A stretch of DNA of 64,000 nucleotides from Gammaproteobacteria bacterium (GTDB taxonomy: Bacteria; Pseudomonadota; Gammaproteobacteria; Pseudomonadales; Cellvibrionaceae): contig JAGKWO010000033.1 in assembly GCA_021151835.1 (NCBI GenBank), positions 11,658 through 75,657 of the forward strand. The letters are read 5' to 3'. The position numbers and the translations under genes were made by a program. A model generated the notes under the pieces. It did not search any database, was not told the origin of the DNA, and saw nothing but the letters and a program-made list of their open reading frames with translations. Below, piece after piece: positions 9,056-17,754 of this stretch; positions within the stretch are counted from its first letter, which is position 1; the number at the start of each line of letters is the position of its first letter.

Positions 9056-10156
9056 TTATTTAACACTGGCAGGAATGACCGGCACCGAATGCTTTACTGC
9101 ACCATTTTGCCCGCGCTGGCGCAGCAAATGATCCATCAATACCAACGCCAACATGGCCTCAGCAATAGGAGTTGCGCGAATACCAACGCAAGGGTCGTGA
9201 CGGCCTTTGGTAATCACCTCTACCGGATTACCGTGCACATCCACACTGCGACCGGGAATGTGCAAACTTGATGTCGGTTTTAAGGCGATATTGGCGATAA
9301 TATCCTGACCGGAAGAGATGCCGCCTAAAATACCGCCCGCATTGTTGGATAAAAATCCTTCCGGAGTAATCTCATCGCGATGCTTGCTACCGCGCTGTTC
9401 CACCACGGCAAAACCTTCGCCAATTTCGACTCCTTTAACGGCATTGATACTCATCAACGCGTGCGCAATTTCTGCATCCAGGCGATCAAAAATCGGTTCA
9501 CCCAAACCGGGAGGAACATTGGTTGCAACAACCGTGATTTTTGCACCAATCGAATCACCCTCTTTATTCAGGGCTTTCATAAACTCTTCCATCTCCGGCA
9601 CTTTGCTCGCATCGGGGCAGAAGAACGGGTTTTGATCGACTTGATCCCAATCCACGGTTTCAATTTTGATCGGACCCAACTGCGATAAATAACCGCGAAC
9701 CTCAATACCATGGAAATCTTTCAAATATTTTTTGGCAATTGAACCTGCCGCAACACGCATGGCAGTTTCACGCGCGGACGAACGGCCACCGCCGCGATAA
9801 TCGCGTACACCATATTTTTGCATGTAGGTGTAATCAGCGTGGGCCGGGCGGAATTGGTCTTTGATATTGGAATAGTCTTTGGAGCGCTGGTCAGTGTTTT
9901 CAATCACCATACCGATTGGCGTACCGGTGGTTTTACCTTCAAACACACCTGACAAAATTTTAACCAGGTCTTCTTCGCGGCGTTGGGTTGTGTAACGCGA
10001 GGTTCCCGGCTTGCGACGGTCCAGATCAATCTGGATATCCGCCTCAGTCAATTCAAGACCAGGCGGACAACCATCCACAATCGCCCCTAGTGCGAGGCCA
10101 TGACTTTCACCAAAAGTGGTAACCGTAAATAATTTTCCGTAGCTATTGCCAGACAT
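9056..10156 (-). CDS. aroC: chorismate synthase
   Basis: Last enzyme of the shikimate pathway; it converts EPSP to chorismate using reduced FMN. The start at 10156 gives MSGNSYGKLFTVTTFGESHG, the conserved N-terminus, and 366 residues, the normal length. Other signatures are RPGTSR-like RRKPGTSRYTTQRREED, HADYTYMQKYGVRDYRGGGRSSARETAMRVAAG and GGISSGQDI. It lies downstream of prmB on the same strand, a pairing common in Pseudomonas relatives. Confidence 0.97.
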   Translation of the reverse strand: MSGNSYGKLFTVTTFGESHGLALGAIVDGCPPGLELTEADIQIDLDRRKPGTSRYTTQRREEDLVKILSGVFEGKTTGTPIGMVIENTDQRSKDYSNIKDQFRPAHADYTYMQKYGVRDYRGGGRSSARETAMRVAAGSIAKKYLKDFHGIEVRGYLSQLGPIKIETVDWDQVDQNPFFCPDASKVPEMEEFMKALNKEGDSIGAKITVVATNVPPGLGEPIFDRLDAEIAHALMSINAVKGVEIGEGFAVVEQRGSKHRDEITPEGFLSNNAGGILGGISSGQDIIANIALKPTSSLHIPGRSVDVHGNPVEVITKGRHDPCVGIRATPIAEAMLALVLMDHLLRQRGQNGAVKHSVPVIPASVK

Positions 10157-10257
10157 AAGAATCAAACACCGGATAAATGAAAAGTAGGCGCCAGTAAAAA
10201 AGTAGGTGCAAAAAAAGTTGGTGGATTATACGTGAGTTGGCCGAAGCGCGCACAGCG

Positions 10258-11187
10258 CTAGATAATCCCTTGCTTGCGCGCACTTCGTAGCTCGGTCGCA
10301 TGCAGCACAAAAACACCATGGCCACCTCGCTCAAACTCAACCCAGGTAAACGGCAACCCAGGGTAAGCCTCCTCCAACGCAGGCCAGGAATTCCCGACTT
10401 CAACCACCAACAATCCATTTTCAGTGAGGTGGTCTGCTGCCTCAGCCAACAAACGACGGGTGAAATCCAGGCCATCCAGGCCTGATGCCAGCCCTAATTC
10501 CGGTTCGGCATGATACTCCTGCGGCAAGCTGGCCATATCATCCGCATCCACATAAGGAGGATTGGAAACGATCAAATCAAAGCGCTGGCCGAGCAAATTT
10601 TCAAAAAGGTCTGATTGCAAAGCGAAAACCCGATCAGCCAGATCGTGTTGGTGGATATTTTCCTCGGCCACAGCCAATGCATCAAAGGAAATATCGCTCA
10701 ATTGCACTTCTGCATCCGGAAAGGCGTAGGCGCAGGCAATCCCGATACAGCCACTGCCCGTACAAAGATCTAGGATCTGCTGCGGTTCCGCGCTCAACCA
10801 GGGCGCAAATTGTTTTTCAATTAATTCCGCAATTGGCGAACGCGGCACCAACACGCGCTCGTCCACGACAAATGGCATACCGGCAAACCAGGCCTGACCG
10901 GTGATGTAAGCCGCCGGAATACGCTCCTCAATCCGGCGCTGGATATTAGCGACCACCCTTACCTTTTCCGCCCGCAGCAAGCGCGCATCGAGCCATTCAT
11001 CTGCCAACGGGGGATTCAGGTGAAGCGCGTGCAGCACTAACTGCTCGGCTTCATCCCACGGATTATCAGTCCCATGGCCGTAGAAGAGTTTGGCGGCACG
11101 GAATTCACTGGCTGCCCAACGGAAAAAATCGCGAATACTTACCAGCTCTTCAATAGCCTGGGTAAAATCTGGCGAAGAATTAGTCAT
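10258..11187 (-). CDS. prmB: ribosomal protein L3 N5-glutamine methyltransferase
   Basis: SAM-dependent methyltransferase of the HemK/PrmC superfamily that methylates a glutamine of ribosomal protein L3. The SAM motif is LDLCTGSGCIGIACAYAFP and the catalytic motif is NPPYVDADDM, the D after NPPY being characteristic of PrmB. An N-terminal helical domain (residues 1-90) contains PWDEAEQLVLHALHLNP. The ATG at 11187 gives 309 residues; a GTG six codons upstream is an alternative. It probably shares a transcript with aroC. Confidence 0.92.
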   Translation of the reverse strand: MTNSSPDFTQAIEELVSIRDFFRWAASEFRAAKLFYGHGTDNPWDEAEQLVLHALHLNPPLADEWLDARLLRAEKVRVVANIQRRIEERIPAAYITGQAWFAGMPFVVDERVLVPRSPIAELIEKQFAPWLSAEPQQILDLCTGSGCIGIACAYAFPDAEVQLSDISFDALAVAEENIHQHDLADRVFALQSDLFENLLGQRFDLIVSNPPYVDADDMASLPQEYHAEPELGLASGLDGLDFTRRLLAEAADHLTENGLLVVEVGNSWPALEEAYPGLPFTWVEFERGGHGVFVLHATELRSARKQGII

Positions 11188-11334
11188 GATCAAATCCAGT
11201 GTCACTAAAAGGCGGCCATTCTAACCAATTAATCAGGATTTATGTTTTCGTGATCGGCACTGAACGCGGTAAACTGTGCGCCGGTAAACGCTAGCGACCA
11301 CTACCTGAGTGGCACCTTAAAGAGAAGACAGCCC

Positions 11335-11874
11335 ATGAGAGAACATTTTGCGAGCATTATCGCCAGTATTGGTGAGGATCTGAATCGCCCTGGTTTGCTC
11401 GATACACCGGATCGCGCCGCCAAGGCATTCCAATTCCTTACCCGCGGCTACAACCAGACACTGGATGAAGTAGTCAATGATGCACTTTTCCCTTCGGATT
11501 CCGAAGAGATGATTATGGTGAAAGATATTGAACTCTATTCACTGTGTGAACATCACTTGCTTCCTTTTATCGGCAAAGCGCACGTTGCTTATATCCCCAC
11601 AGGAAAAGTGTTGGGCTTATCCAAAATTGCACGCATCGTGGACATGTTTGCTCGCCGCTTGCAAATCCAGGAACAATTAACAGTTCAGATCGCCGAAAGT
11701 GTGCAGGAAATTACCGGCGCGTCCGGTGTCGGTGTCATTATCGAAGCAAAACATATGTGCATGATGATGCGCGGTGTGGAAAAACAAAATTCCTCGATGA
11801 AAACATCTGCGATGCTGGGCAGCTTTCGAACCAACCAGGCAACACGCAATGAATTTTTATCATTATTGCGCTGA
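11335..11874 (+). CDS. folE: GTP cyclohydrolase I
   Basis: First enzyme of the folate (and pterin) pathway, turning GTP into 7,8-dihydroneopterin triphosphate. The 179-residue length fits the short folE type. The zinc ligands are visible in SLCEHHLLPF and in AKHMCMMMRGVEKQNSS; the GLSKIARIVDMFARRLQIQEQL helix is also conserved. It is transcribed opposite to prmB, from the roughly 150-bp divergent region at 11188-11334, and is followed by a hairpin at 11898-11926. Confidence 0.96.
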   Translation: MREHFASIIASIGEDLNRPGLLDTPDRAAKAFQFLTRGYNQTLDEVVNDALFPSDSEEMIMVKDIELYSLCEHHLLPFIGKAHVAYIPTGKVLGLSKIARIVDMFARRLQIQEQLTVQIAESVQEITGASGVGVIIEAKHMCMMMRGVEKQNSSMKTSAMLGSFRTNQATRNEFLSLLR

Positions 11875-11897
11875 TCACATGCCAACCTGATCAACAA

Positions 11898-11926
11898 AAA
11901 GGCCGCTCTAATAAAGCGGCCCTTTG
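11898..11926 (+). terminator. hairpin terminator after folE
   Basis: GGCCGCT (11901-11907) pairs with AGCGGCC (11915-11921), flanked by an A run and CTTTGTT. It lies between the convergent folE and DUF4892 genes and may serve both strands. Confidence 0.65.
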
Positions 11927-11940
11927 TTAACAAGTAATTA

Positions 11941-12843
11941 CTATTTAATTCGCACTACTTCTACACGCGCACTGCGATCCCCTCGTCCCGCCGGTGCCAG
12001 GCTGCCTAAACCGTAGGTTGTTAATCGGGAAGCAGCGACACCTTTTGCCTGTAATGCTACTTTCAGTTGGTCAGCATAAACCTGTGCTTCTTTCTGTTGT
12101 TGCGCCAGCGCCCCCGGCGTGTAGTCGTGGCCGACAAGTGCAATGTTCCAATCAGGTTTTTGCGTAAGCACATCAATCAAGGCTTGTATGTGGGCAGGTT
12201 TGATCTGGATACTGGTTTTACCCTTTTCATCCTCGGCAACCAAATCCGGAAAGACATAATAACCACCGGTTTCAATCGACTTGATAATTGATTCAGGGCT
12301 AGAGGCAATACCCAGTTCGATCAACTTATCAATATGCAAGATATCCACTTGCATATAAACGCGTTTATTCCCGCGCTGAACGGCGTAGAGCGAAACATAA
12401 AAGGGCTTATCGTCTGCGGTAGTTACTTCGTAGGCACCGTAATACTGGAACTGATCCAAGCCGTAAAGCTGAAGGATTTTAAAATGATTATTAGCCCAGG
12501 AGTTACTCGTTCCACAATCGCGGCTCTGACAATGAAACAATTCGCGGAAATTAAAGTTTTGCAATTGATCCAGATAGAAATCAAAACCGTTTTTAGCACT
12601 ATGCCCTTCCGGTAACTCCAGAGTAAACCGTTCAAGATTGCCACTTAAACGCTGCTGGCGATCAAGCCGCCATGCACCGGCAACTTTTTTATAGCTACCT
12701 AATGCAAACAGATATTCGTCTGTTTGGGCTTTGCTTTCAAAAAGTATCCGCGCGTTGTGGTAGGTTTGCAATTCCAGCGGGGCAGCCATAGAAGCAGTAG
12801 CAACAGAAAAAAATACAACAACGAACAAACGAAAAATTATCAT
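11941..12843 (-). CDS. DUF4892 family protein with OmpA-like C-terminal part
   Basis: Exported protein of about 300 residues. The start at 12843 gives MIIFRLFVVVFFSVATASMA followed by APLEL, a clear signal peptide; a longer in-frame ORF has no support. The body (ELQTYHNARILFESKAQTDEYLFALGSYKKV onward) matches the DUF4892 pattern. The C-terminus (IQALIDVLTQKPDWNIALVGHDYTPG, then RLTTYGLGSLAPAGRGDRSARVEVVRI) looks like an OmpA-type peptidoglycan-binding segment. It overlaps no gene but closely follows the hydrolase gene. Probably periplasmic. Confidence 0.8.
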   Translation of the reverse strand: MIIFRLFVVVFFSVATASMAAPLELQTYHNARILFESKAQTDEYLFALGSYKKVAGAWRLDRQQRLSGNLERFTLELPEGHSAKNGFDFYLDQLQNFNFRELFHCQSRDCGTSNSWANNHFKILQLYGLDQFQYYGAYEVTTADDKPFYVSLYAVQRGNKRVYMQVDILHIDKLIELGIASSPESIIKSIETGGYYVFPDLVAEDEKGKTSIQIKPAHIQALIDVLTQKPDWNIALVGHDYTPGALAQQQKEAQVYADQLKVALQAKGVAASRLTTYGLGSLAPAGRGDRSARVEVVRIK

Positions 12844-12865
12844 TGGCACTTCTCGTGTAATCACA

Positions 12866-13753
12866 TTATTTTTTTGACTCTGCTTCGATAAAAGCAGCAA
12901 AAAATTCATTTAACTTTTCCGCAACAAGATCAACTTCCTGTTCCATATGAAGATGGTGGCCACCTTCCAGCAGTTCATAACCGATGTGAGGAAATCCGGC
13001 AACCTCTTGCAAATAATTTGCATAAAGTTTGGGCAACCCTTCTGTTGCCAGCAACAATTTTACTGGCATATTTACATTATTCACAAACGCAGCAAGTTGT
13101 TCACGCGACAGACGAATGATTGAGGGAGCAAGTAAACGCGGGTCGGTACTCCAGGAAAAACCGTTGCTTTGTGCAACAACGCCACGCTCGGTTAATGCTT
13201 TCGCGGCGTTATAACTGAGCGGAAACATTCCACGCTCACGCGCCTTGATCGCTACTTCCATATCAGGATAAACAGAGGGCGATTTCTGCTGTTGGCTACG
13301 CAACCCTTCAATTGCTTTAGCTAATTGTTTGGGGGCATCTTCTGCAGGGGCAGGCTCCGGCAATAAACCTTCGACCAATCCCATACACAAAATTCGCTCC
13401 GGAAATGCTCCTGCAGTTAATGTGCTGATAATTGCCCCGCGCGAATGCCCTAAAAATGCAAAGCGCTCCCACCCTAAATGATCTGCAATCGCCAGCAAAT
13501 CATTAATATCATCCCAAGGGGTATAGGCCATCTGCCCCGGACGGCGATCACTTCGCCCGTGCCCGGCTAAATCGACCGCAATGATGTGCAGGTTTTGTAA
13601 TCTTGGAGCCAATGCATAAAAGCTGGCGGAATTATCCAGCCAGCCGTGCAATGCCAATACCGGTAATTGCTCCGGGGTTCCCCATTCCTGTGCGGCAAAA
13701 CGCATTCCATTTACCGTTAGCTGCAATTCACGAGGATATTGTGAAGGCTGCAT
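12866..13753 (-). CDS. alpha/beta hydrolase
   Basis: Hydrolase of about 295 residues. HGWLDNSASF forms the oxyanion-hole region, FLGHSRGAI is the nucleophile elbow with the catalytic serine, and LEGGHHLHMEQE near the C-terminus carries the catalytic histidine. The ATG at 13753 has GAGAA upstream; the longer frame begins with TTG. Cytoplasmic, substrate unknown. It follows sixA in the gpsA-DUF4389-sixA cluster. Confidence 0.88.
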   Translation of the reverse strand: MQPSQYPRELQLTVNGMRFAAQEWGTPEQLPVLALHGWLDNSASFYALAPRLQNLHIIAVDLAGHGRSDRRPGQMAYTPWDDINDLLAIADHLGWERFAFLGHSRGAIISTLTAGAFPERILCMGLVEGLLPEPAPAEDAPKQLAKAIEGLRSQQQKSPSVYPDMEVAIKARERGMFPLSYNAAKALTERGVVAQSNGFSWSTDPRLLAPSIIRLSREQLAAFVNNVNMPVKLLLATEGLPKLYANYLQEVAGFPHIGYELLEGGHHLHMEQEVDLVAEKLNEFFAAFIEAESKK

Positions 13754-13792
13754 AAACAATTCTCGTGAAATAAGTGATTGCTTCGGATTAAA

Positions 13793-14254
13793 TCAGGCGT
13801 GATCCAGCCACAATAACTCACCCATTGCGGTAGCGATCACCGGGGCTTCTATAACTGCAAGGGAGCTGGTACCCATCGGATAAAAACCGGTGGGTTTGCC
13901 ACACAAGTTATTGACCAACTCACCGACAAATGGCTGATGACTTACCAGAAGTATAGATAGGTTTTGCTGGTTGATAGACTGCAACCAATCCATCGCTATG
14001 GCGGGGCTGGATTCAGGAATAATTAATTCTGAAGTTTGTATTTTTAACGCAGGAAAATAACTTGCAGCGATATGTGCGGTTTGCTGCGCTCGCACTAGCG
14101 GGCTTGCCCATATTTCGGTGATTGATTGCATATAGGCAATTCGCGCGCTGACAACTCGCCTGGTATCTTCACGCCCCTTTTCAGTTAGCTCGCGCGCTTC
14201 ATCCGTTGTTTTCTGGGGCTCAGCCTGACCATGGCGCAGAATAAATAGTTTCAT
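13793..14254 (-). CDS. sixA: phosphohistidine phosphatase SixA
   Basis: Small histidine phosphatase of 153 residues, the usual SixA length. The RHG signature is at the N-terminus (LFILRHGQAEP), and SPLVRAQQTA and LVSHQPFVGELVNNL supply further catalytic residues. SixA removes phosphate from phosphohistidine in phosphorelay or PTS proteins. Its start follows the DUF4389 stop without a gap. Confidence 0.92.
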   Translation of the reverse strand: MKLFILRHGQAEPQKTTDEARELTEKGREDTRRVVSARIAYMQSITEIWASPLVRAQQTAHIAASYFPALKIQTSELIIPESSPAIAMDWLQSINQQNLSILLVSHQPFVGELVNNLCGKPTGFYPMGTSSLAVIEAPVIATAMGELLWLDHA

Positions 14255-14626
14255 TTATTCTGCCGTTTTTTCTGCAGGATCATTTGTAGCTACTGGAGTT
14301 TGCAACGGTGGTGGCGCTACCTCTGAATTTTCCTCAGCGCCTACATTGCTCGTCGGCCAATCTGCAAAAGGAAACGGTTTTTCTTCGCTGCTATAACAAA
14401 GGAATTTGAGCACATCATAAATATAAGTTGATAACGAGTGACCAAATCGACGCAAGTGCTGATTATCTTCACCCGTTATCAACGAAAATAAAAATTGGAT
14501 AATAACCAACACCCACATCACAAGGCTGGCCAATTGCAACACCGCAGCAAACAACAACATAAACACCAAACGCAACCAGTGTTTGCTAGAGGTTAAATTC
14601 GATTTGAGCTGTTCGTTGTCCATCAT
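14255..14626 (-). CDS. DUF4389 family membrane protein
   Basis: A 123-residue protein with one long hydrophobic hairpin (LVFMLLFAAVLQLASLVMWVLVIIQFLFSLITG, residues about 19-51) and the LSTYIYDVLKFLCYSSEEKPFPFADWP block typical of DUF4389. The C-terminus is acidic and proline-rich. It overlaps gpsA by 4 bp and abuts sixA, an arrangement conserved in Pseudomonas-like bacteria. Function unknown. Confidence 0.85.
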   Translation of the reverse strand: MMDNEQLKSNLTSSKHWLRLVFMLLFAAVLQLASLVMWVLVIIQFLFSLITGEDNQHLRRFGHSLSTYIYDVLKFLCYSSEEKPFPFADWPTSNVGAEENSEVAPPPLQTPVATNDPAEKTAE

Positions 14627-15645
14627 TTTTTCCCCAGAAATTCAACATCATTGGCCTGTTCGCCAACCATCAAACCATGCGCAACATCTCCAATCGCTTT
14701 GTTTTGGAAAAGCACAGCGTAAAGTCCAGTCACCAACGGCATGTATACCTGCAACTCATCAGCTTTTTGTTTTACCTGGCGCAATGTATTTACACCTTCT
14801 GCAACTTGCCCTAACGAAGCAACAATTTCATCCAGTTTTTTTCCTTGCCCCAATGCAAAACCAACACGGTAATTACGGCTTAAATCCGAAGTACAGGTAA
14901 GAATCAAATCACCCACACCCGCAAGCCCTAAAAAGGTCATGGGATTAGCACCCATGGTTTGTGCGAATCGCCCCATCTCCGCCAGGCTGCGCGTTAGCAA
15001 CATCGCCTGGGTGTTGTGACCTGCTCCCAGTGCCGCCGCCATGCCACAAATAATAGCGTAGATATTTTTCAACGCCCCGCCCAACTCCACCCCATAGCGA
15101 TCATGGTTTGCATAGACACGGAAGGTTGGTGATTTGAGCGTGTGTTGGACAATATCAATAACCGATTCGTTCTCGCTGGCAATCACCGTACCCGTTTGTT
15201 GTTGCTGCACGATTTCTTTCGCGAAATTAGGACCGCTGAGCACACCGATAGGGTGATCCGGTAATTCCTGCTCCAGAATTTGACTCATCAGGATAAAACC
15301 ACCGTCAGGCTCAATACCCTTGGCGGTGCTGACAACAATAGTATCTGCAGCAATGAAAGGCTTGATCTGACGGGTTACGTCGCGAAAGGAATGGCTGGGG
15401 ATTGAAACAAAAACCAGATCGGCACCGGCAACAGCCAACGCAAGATCGGCGGTGATTATCAATTGCTCATTAAGAGAATAACCGGGCAAATAGCGCGCAT
15501 TCTGGCGCTCGGATTGGCATTGCTGTGCTTGTTCTGCTGAACGCATCCACAAGCTGGTTTGGTGATTGTTACAGGCAATAATGTTGGCAATTGCCGTACC
15601 AAAACTGCCACCGCCAAGCACCGCCACCTTTAATCGTTTACTCAT
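14623..15645 (-). CDS. gpsA: NAD(P)-dependent glycerol-3-phosphate dehydrogenase
   Basis: Makes sn-glycerol-3-phosphate from dihydroxyacetone phosphate for phospholipid synthesis. The protein has 340 residues and starts with the Rossmann motif VAVLGGGSFGTAIANI. LSGPNFAKEI and the catalytic-lysine block VELGGALKNIYAIICGMAAALGAGHNTQAML are conserved, as is LAGVGDLILTCTS. First gene of the gpsA-DUF4389-sixA group; the region upstream (15646-16152) holds its promoter. Confidence 0.96.
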   Translation of the reverse strand: MSKRLKVAVLGGGSFGTAIANIIACNNHQTSLWMRSAEQAQQCQSERQNARYLPGYSLNEQLIITADLALAVAGADLVFVSIPSHSFRDVTRQIKPFIAADTIVVSTAKGIEPDGGFILMSQILEQELPDHPIGVLSGPNFAKEIVQQQQTGTVIASENESVIDIVQHTLKSPTFRVYANHDRYGVELGGALKNIYAIICGMAAALGAGHNTQAMLLTRSLAEMGRFAQTMGANPMTFLGLAGVGDLILTCTSDLSRNYRVGFALGQGKKLDEIVASLGQVAEGVNTLRQVKQKADELQVYMPLVTGLYAVLFQNKAIGDVAHGLMVGEQANDVEFLGKK

Positions 15646-16152
15646 AATTTAATCCAGACTTCAAACAAGGAATCATGCGCAAGAACCGTCACCTGTTACG
15701 TAAAAAAAAGATACGAAACACTCAAACTGTAACTTTTTTGCACAAAAACTTTCATCAAATTTTTGTCCACATTTTCTGTGGATAACTTAGTGGATAGTTT
15801 TTGGGAAAGTGCCTCAAAGGCCCATAAAATCTACCCCAGCCACAAATCGATCAATTTTTAACCATCAAAAATAATTCTTTTACTTTCAATTAGTTACATT
15901 AAAAAACCCGATGAAAAGCACAATTTTTCATGTTTTTGATCAACCCTTAAACGACCGTGGCGCTGAAGCACAGGAGGTGTGCATAAAGAGTTAGTGGTCA
16001 TTAACCTTAAAGCACTGATAGACACGAAATATTCATATTGCAAGCTTATTTCAACAAAAAGTTTGCTTCATTTTGATTCGAAAAAACTCTACGCAAATAA
16101 TGGTTACAAGTCTAAGCAAACTACCTTTTACAACCTGCTTGTTTAGCATCCA
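15646..16152. other. intergenic region with DnaA-box-like cluster
   Basis: About 500 bp without a convincing gene. It is AT-rich and must contain the gpsA promoter. At 15763-15797 lie TTGTCCACA, a perfect DnaA box in reverse orientation (TGTGGATAA at 15777-15785) and a weaker AGTGGATAG. Nothing else was recognised. Confidence 0.4.
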
Positions 16153-16653
16153 TTATTGGCGCAAAAATGCACCATAACTGCCATCAGCATATAACAAAGG
16201 ATTCACTTCTGCCCCATTAAGAATCACCTTATGGATAACACCAATAACTATCTTATGGGTTCCATATGTCGTTACATGATCGGTCTGGCAAATAAATACG
16301 GCTTCCGCATCGCCCAATACCGGTAAACCGGTTTCATCCTCCTGCCAATTGCCCACCTCGAAGCGGTCACGGGTAGGCTCGCGCCCGGCACATAAGTTGG
16401 AAACATCCTTATGGCCAACAGAAAGCACATTAATCGCAAATTGGCTACCTTTCGTCGCCAGATGGCCCTGTTGAGACACCTGCTGGTTAATACAAACCAA
16501 AAGGGAGGCGGGAGAATCAGACACCGAAGTTACCGAAGAAACTGTCATTGCAAAACGTTGGTTGTTGGGCAAACTGGTTGACAGTACACAAACCCCGGAT
16601 GCCAACCGGCGCATTCCCAACTTCATTGATACCGCTAAATTATTGTTTTGCAT
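16153..16653 (-). CDS. flavin reductase family protein (FMN-binding split barrel)
   Basis: A 166-residue flavin reductase-like domain protein. It begins with GMRRLASGVCVLST, the usual entry of this family, then FAMTVSSVTSVSDSPASLLVCINQ, which forms the FMN phosphate-binding region, and FAINVLS. The C-terminus has HKIVIGVIHKVILNGAEVNPLLYADGSYGAF. Such proteins supply reduced flavin to a monooxygenase or act alone; no partner gene is adjacent. Confidence 0.88.
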   Translation of the reverse strand: MQNNNLAVSMKLGMRRLASGVCVLSTSLPNNQRFAMTVSSVTSVSDSPASLLVCINQQVSQQGHLATKGSQFAINVLSVGHKDVSNLCAGREPTRDRFEVGNWQEDETGLPVLGDAEAVFICQTDHVTTYGTHKIVIGVIHKVILNGAEVNPLLYADGSYGAFLRQ

Positions 16654-16972
16654 AAAGACTCCGACAAGTAAGCGCTTATTCTGACTAGCTAAAGAGGGTC
16701 ACACAAGCCTGCATGATAATAACCATGCATCGCTTGATGGACGTTCCGCAGGGTCGCACAATTCACCGGAACGGGAGCAATAGGCAAAAAGCAATAATAA
16801 AAACTAATAAAGGCTATCGTGCTAACTGTTTTTACATATCGCAACTTAATTGCACAACGAGCACTGGAAGCACAATCCAGTGCTCCCGGCGACCATACTG
16901 AATACTACTTGTGCAAGCTGATTAGAATTTAACTGAGCGCGCTAAATATTTTATTTTGCTGCATTTTTTTCG

Positions 16973-17010
16973 TTGACGAGCCTAAAACGCATCGCTATTA
17001 TGCGCACCAC
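16973..17010 (+). promoter_or_regulatory. strong tRNA promoter with GC-rich discriminator
   Basis: A -35 TTGACG (16973-16978), a 17-bp spacer and a -10 TATTAT (16996-17001), followed by GCGCACCACTT. The same -10/discriminator arrangement precedes tRNA-Asn at 63902. GC-rich discriminators are typical of stringently controlled stable-RNA promoters. Confidence 0.8.
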
Positions 17011-17036
17011 TTGAAACGCACTGTGTTTTAAGTCGT

Positions 17037-17125
17037 CGGAGTGTAGCGCAGCCCGGTAGCGCGCTGGATAGAGCACCCGCCTTCTAAGCGGGTGGTCGCA
17101 GGTTCGAATCCTGCCGGGCGCGCCA
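17037..17125 (+). tRNA. chimeric tRNA-Pro/tRNA-Arg(TCT) locus, probably not functional
   Basis: The 3' part from about 17061 is a normal tRNA-Arg: D-loop end CTGGATAGAGC, anticodon arm CCCGC-CTTCTAA-GCGGG, T arm, acceptor strand CGGGCGC, G and CCA. The matching 5' acceptor strand GCGCCCG is absent. In its place stands CGGAGTGTAGCGCAGCCCGG plus TAGCGC, the typical 5' acceptor and D arm of a tRNA-Pro. CGGAGTG cannot pair with CGGGCGC. The locus therefore looks like a deletion that fused tRNA-Pro to tRNA-Arg at a GC microhomology. A tRNA finder may still call tRNA-Arg here. Confidence 0.65.
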
Positions 17126-17212
17126 TACTGGGTAGTTATCGCAACCCACTTTTCACTCAACGAGTTTAAAGATAGAGAGAAATCTCGGTGTGGTTTTGTT
17201 TTTTCTCGCTAC

Positions 17213-17289
17213 GGTGGCTGTAGCTCAGTTGGTAGAGCCCTGGATTGTGATTCCAGTGGTCGTGGGTTCGAGCCCCATCAGCCACCCCA
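17213..17289 (+). tRNA. tRNA-His(GTG)
   Basis: Complete 77-base tRNA including the extra 5' G typical of tRNA-His, acceptor GTGGCTG/CAGCCAC, anticodon GTG at 17247-17249 in loop ATTGTGATT, T loop TTCGAGC and encoded CCA. It follows the chimeric locus from the same promoter. The prophage is integrated in its 3' part, which the phage sequence reconstitutes. Confidence 0.97.
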
Positions 17290-17294
17290 TATTT
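17240..17294 (+). repeat. attL core repeat
   Basis: Identical over 55 bp to 58743-58797, from the anticodon stem of tRNA-His to CATATTT just past its CCA. Weaker similarity continues for about 40 bp beyond each copy. Confidence 0.93.
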
Positions 17295-17345
17295 CCCCGC
17301 TCAAATAAATCCTTTTAAATCAGCAAGTTACCTATCTAAAACCGT

Positions 17346-17365
17346 GAGCTCCATCGGCCACCCAT
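17346..17365 (+). repeat. degenerate copy of the tRNA-His 3' end inside attL side
   Basis: GAGCTCCATCGGCCACCCAT differs at few positions from the tRNA-His 3' end (GAGCCCCATCAGCCACCCC). It may be a relic of an earlier integration or of an older attachment site. Confidence 0.4.
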
Positions 17366-17393
17366 CCAGCAAATTAATAGCTGTTTCCATCAA

Positions 17394-17415
17394 AAGTGTC
17401 CACCAAGTGTCCACG
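17394..17415 (+). repeat. tandem 11-bp repeats, candidate integrase arm sites (left)
   Basis: AAGTGTCCACC followed directly by AAGTGTCCACG. The same tandem arrangement, slightly diverged, is found at 58633-58654 near attR. Tyrosine integrases of P2/lambda type bind such arm repeats; the assignment is inferred. The rest of 17295-17754 holds no gene that I can support. Confidence 0.6.
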
Positions 17416-17754
17416 TAATTTTTCGCCAGCTTTTTCGCGCTGCATTTCTGAAATTTAATTTCACTTTCATTCAAATTACTTCAAACCTTGAATTGCTCGT
17501 TTATCACACACCGCAGTATTCATGCGGCCTTGCTTCAAAATCCCATTTCAAAATTTTAAATTTTCTACAGAAGCCGCAGGTCGGGGAGGAGTGAATTTTC
17601 CGCCCCCTGCGCATGCATTCTCTTTTTTTGTCGTCATTAAATGTCGGTCACTGCTCATTACTGAATTCTTTAGTTGATAGCCCACCAGTTCCTGTTAATA
17701 ATCACCGCGATCAATTAGTGATCGCATCATTTAAAACAGCCAAAGGAATTACAT

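Noticed and set aside
16951..17160. Minus-strand 69-residue ORF with PGRIRTCDHPLRRRVLYPA
   Set aside because: A well-known spurious product of reading tRNA-Arg in antisense.
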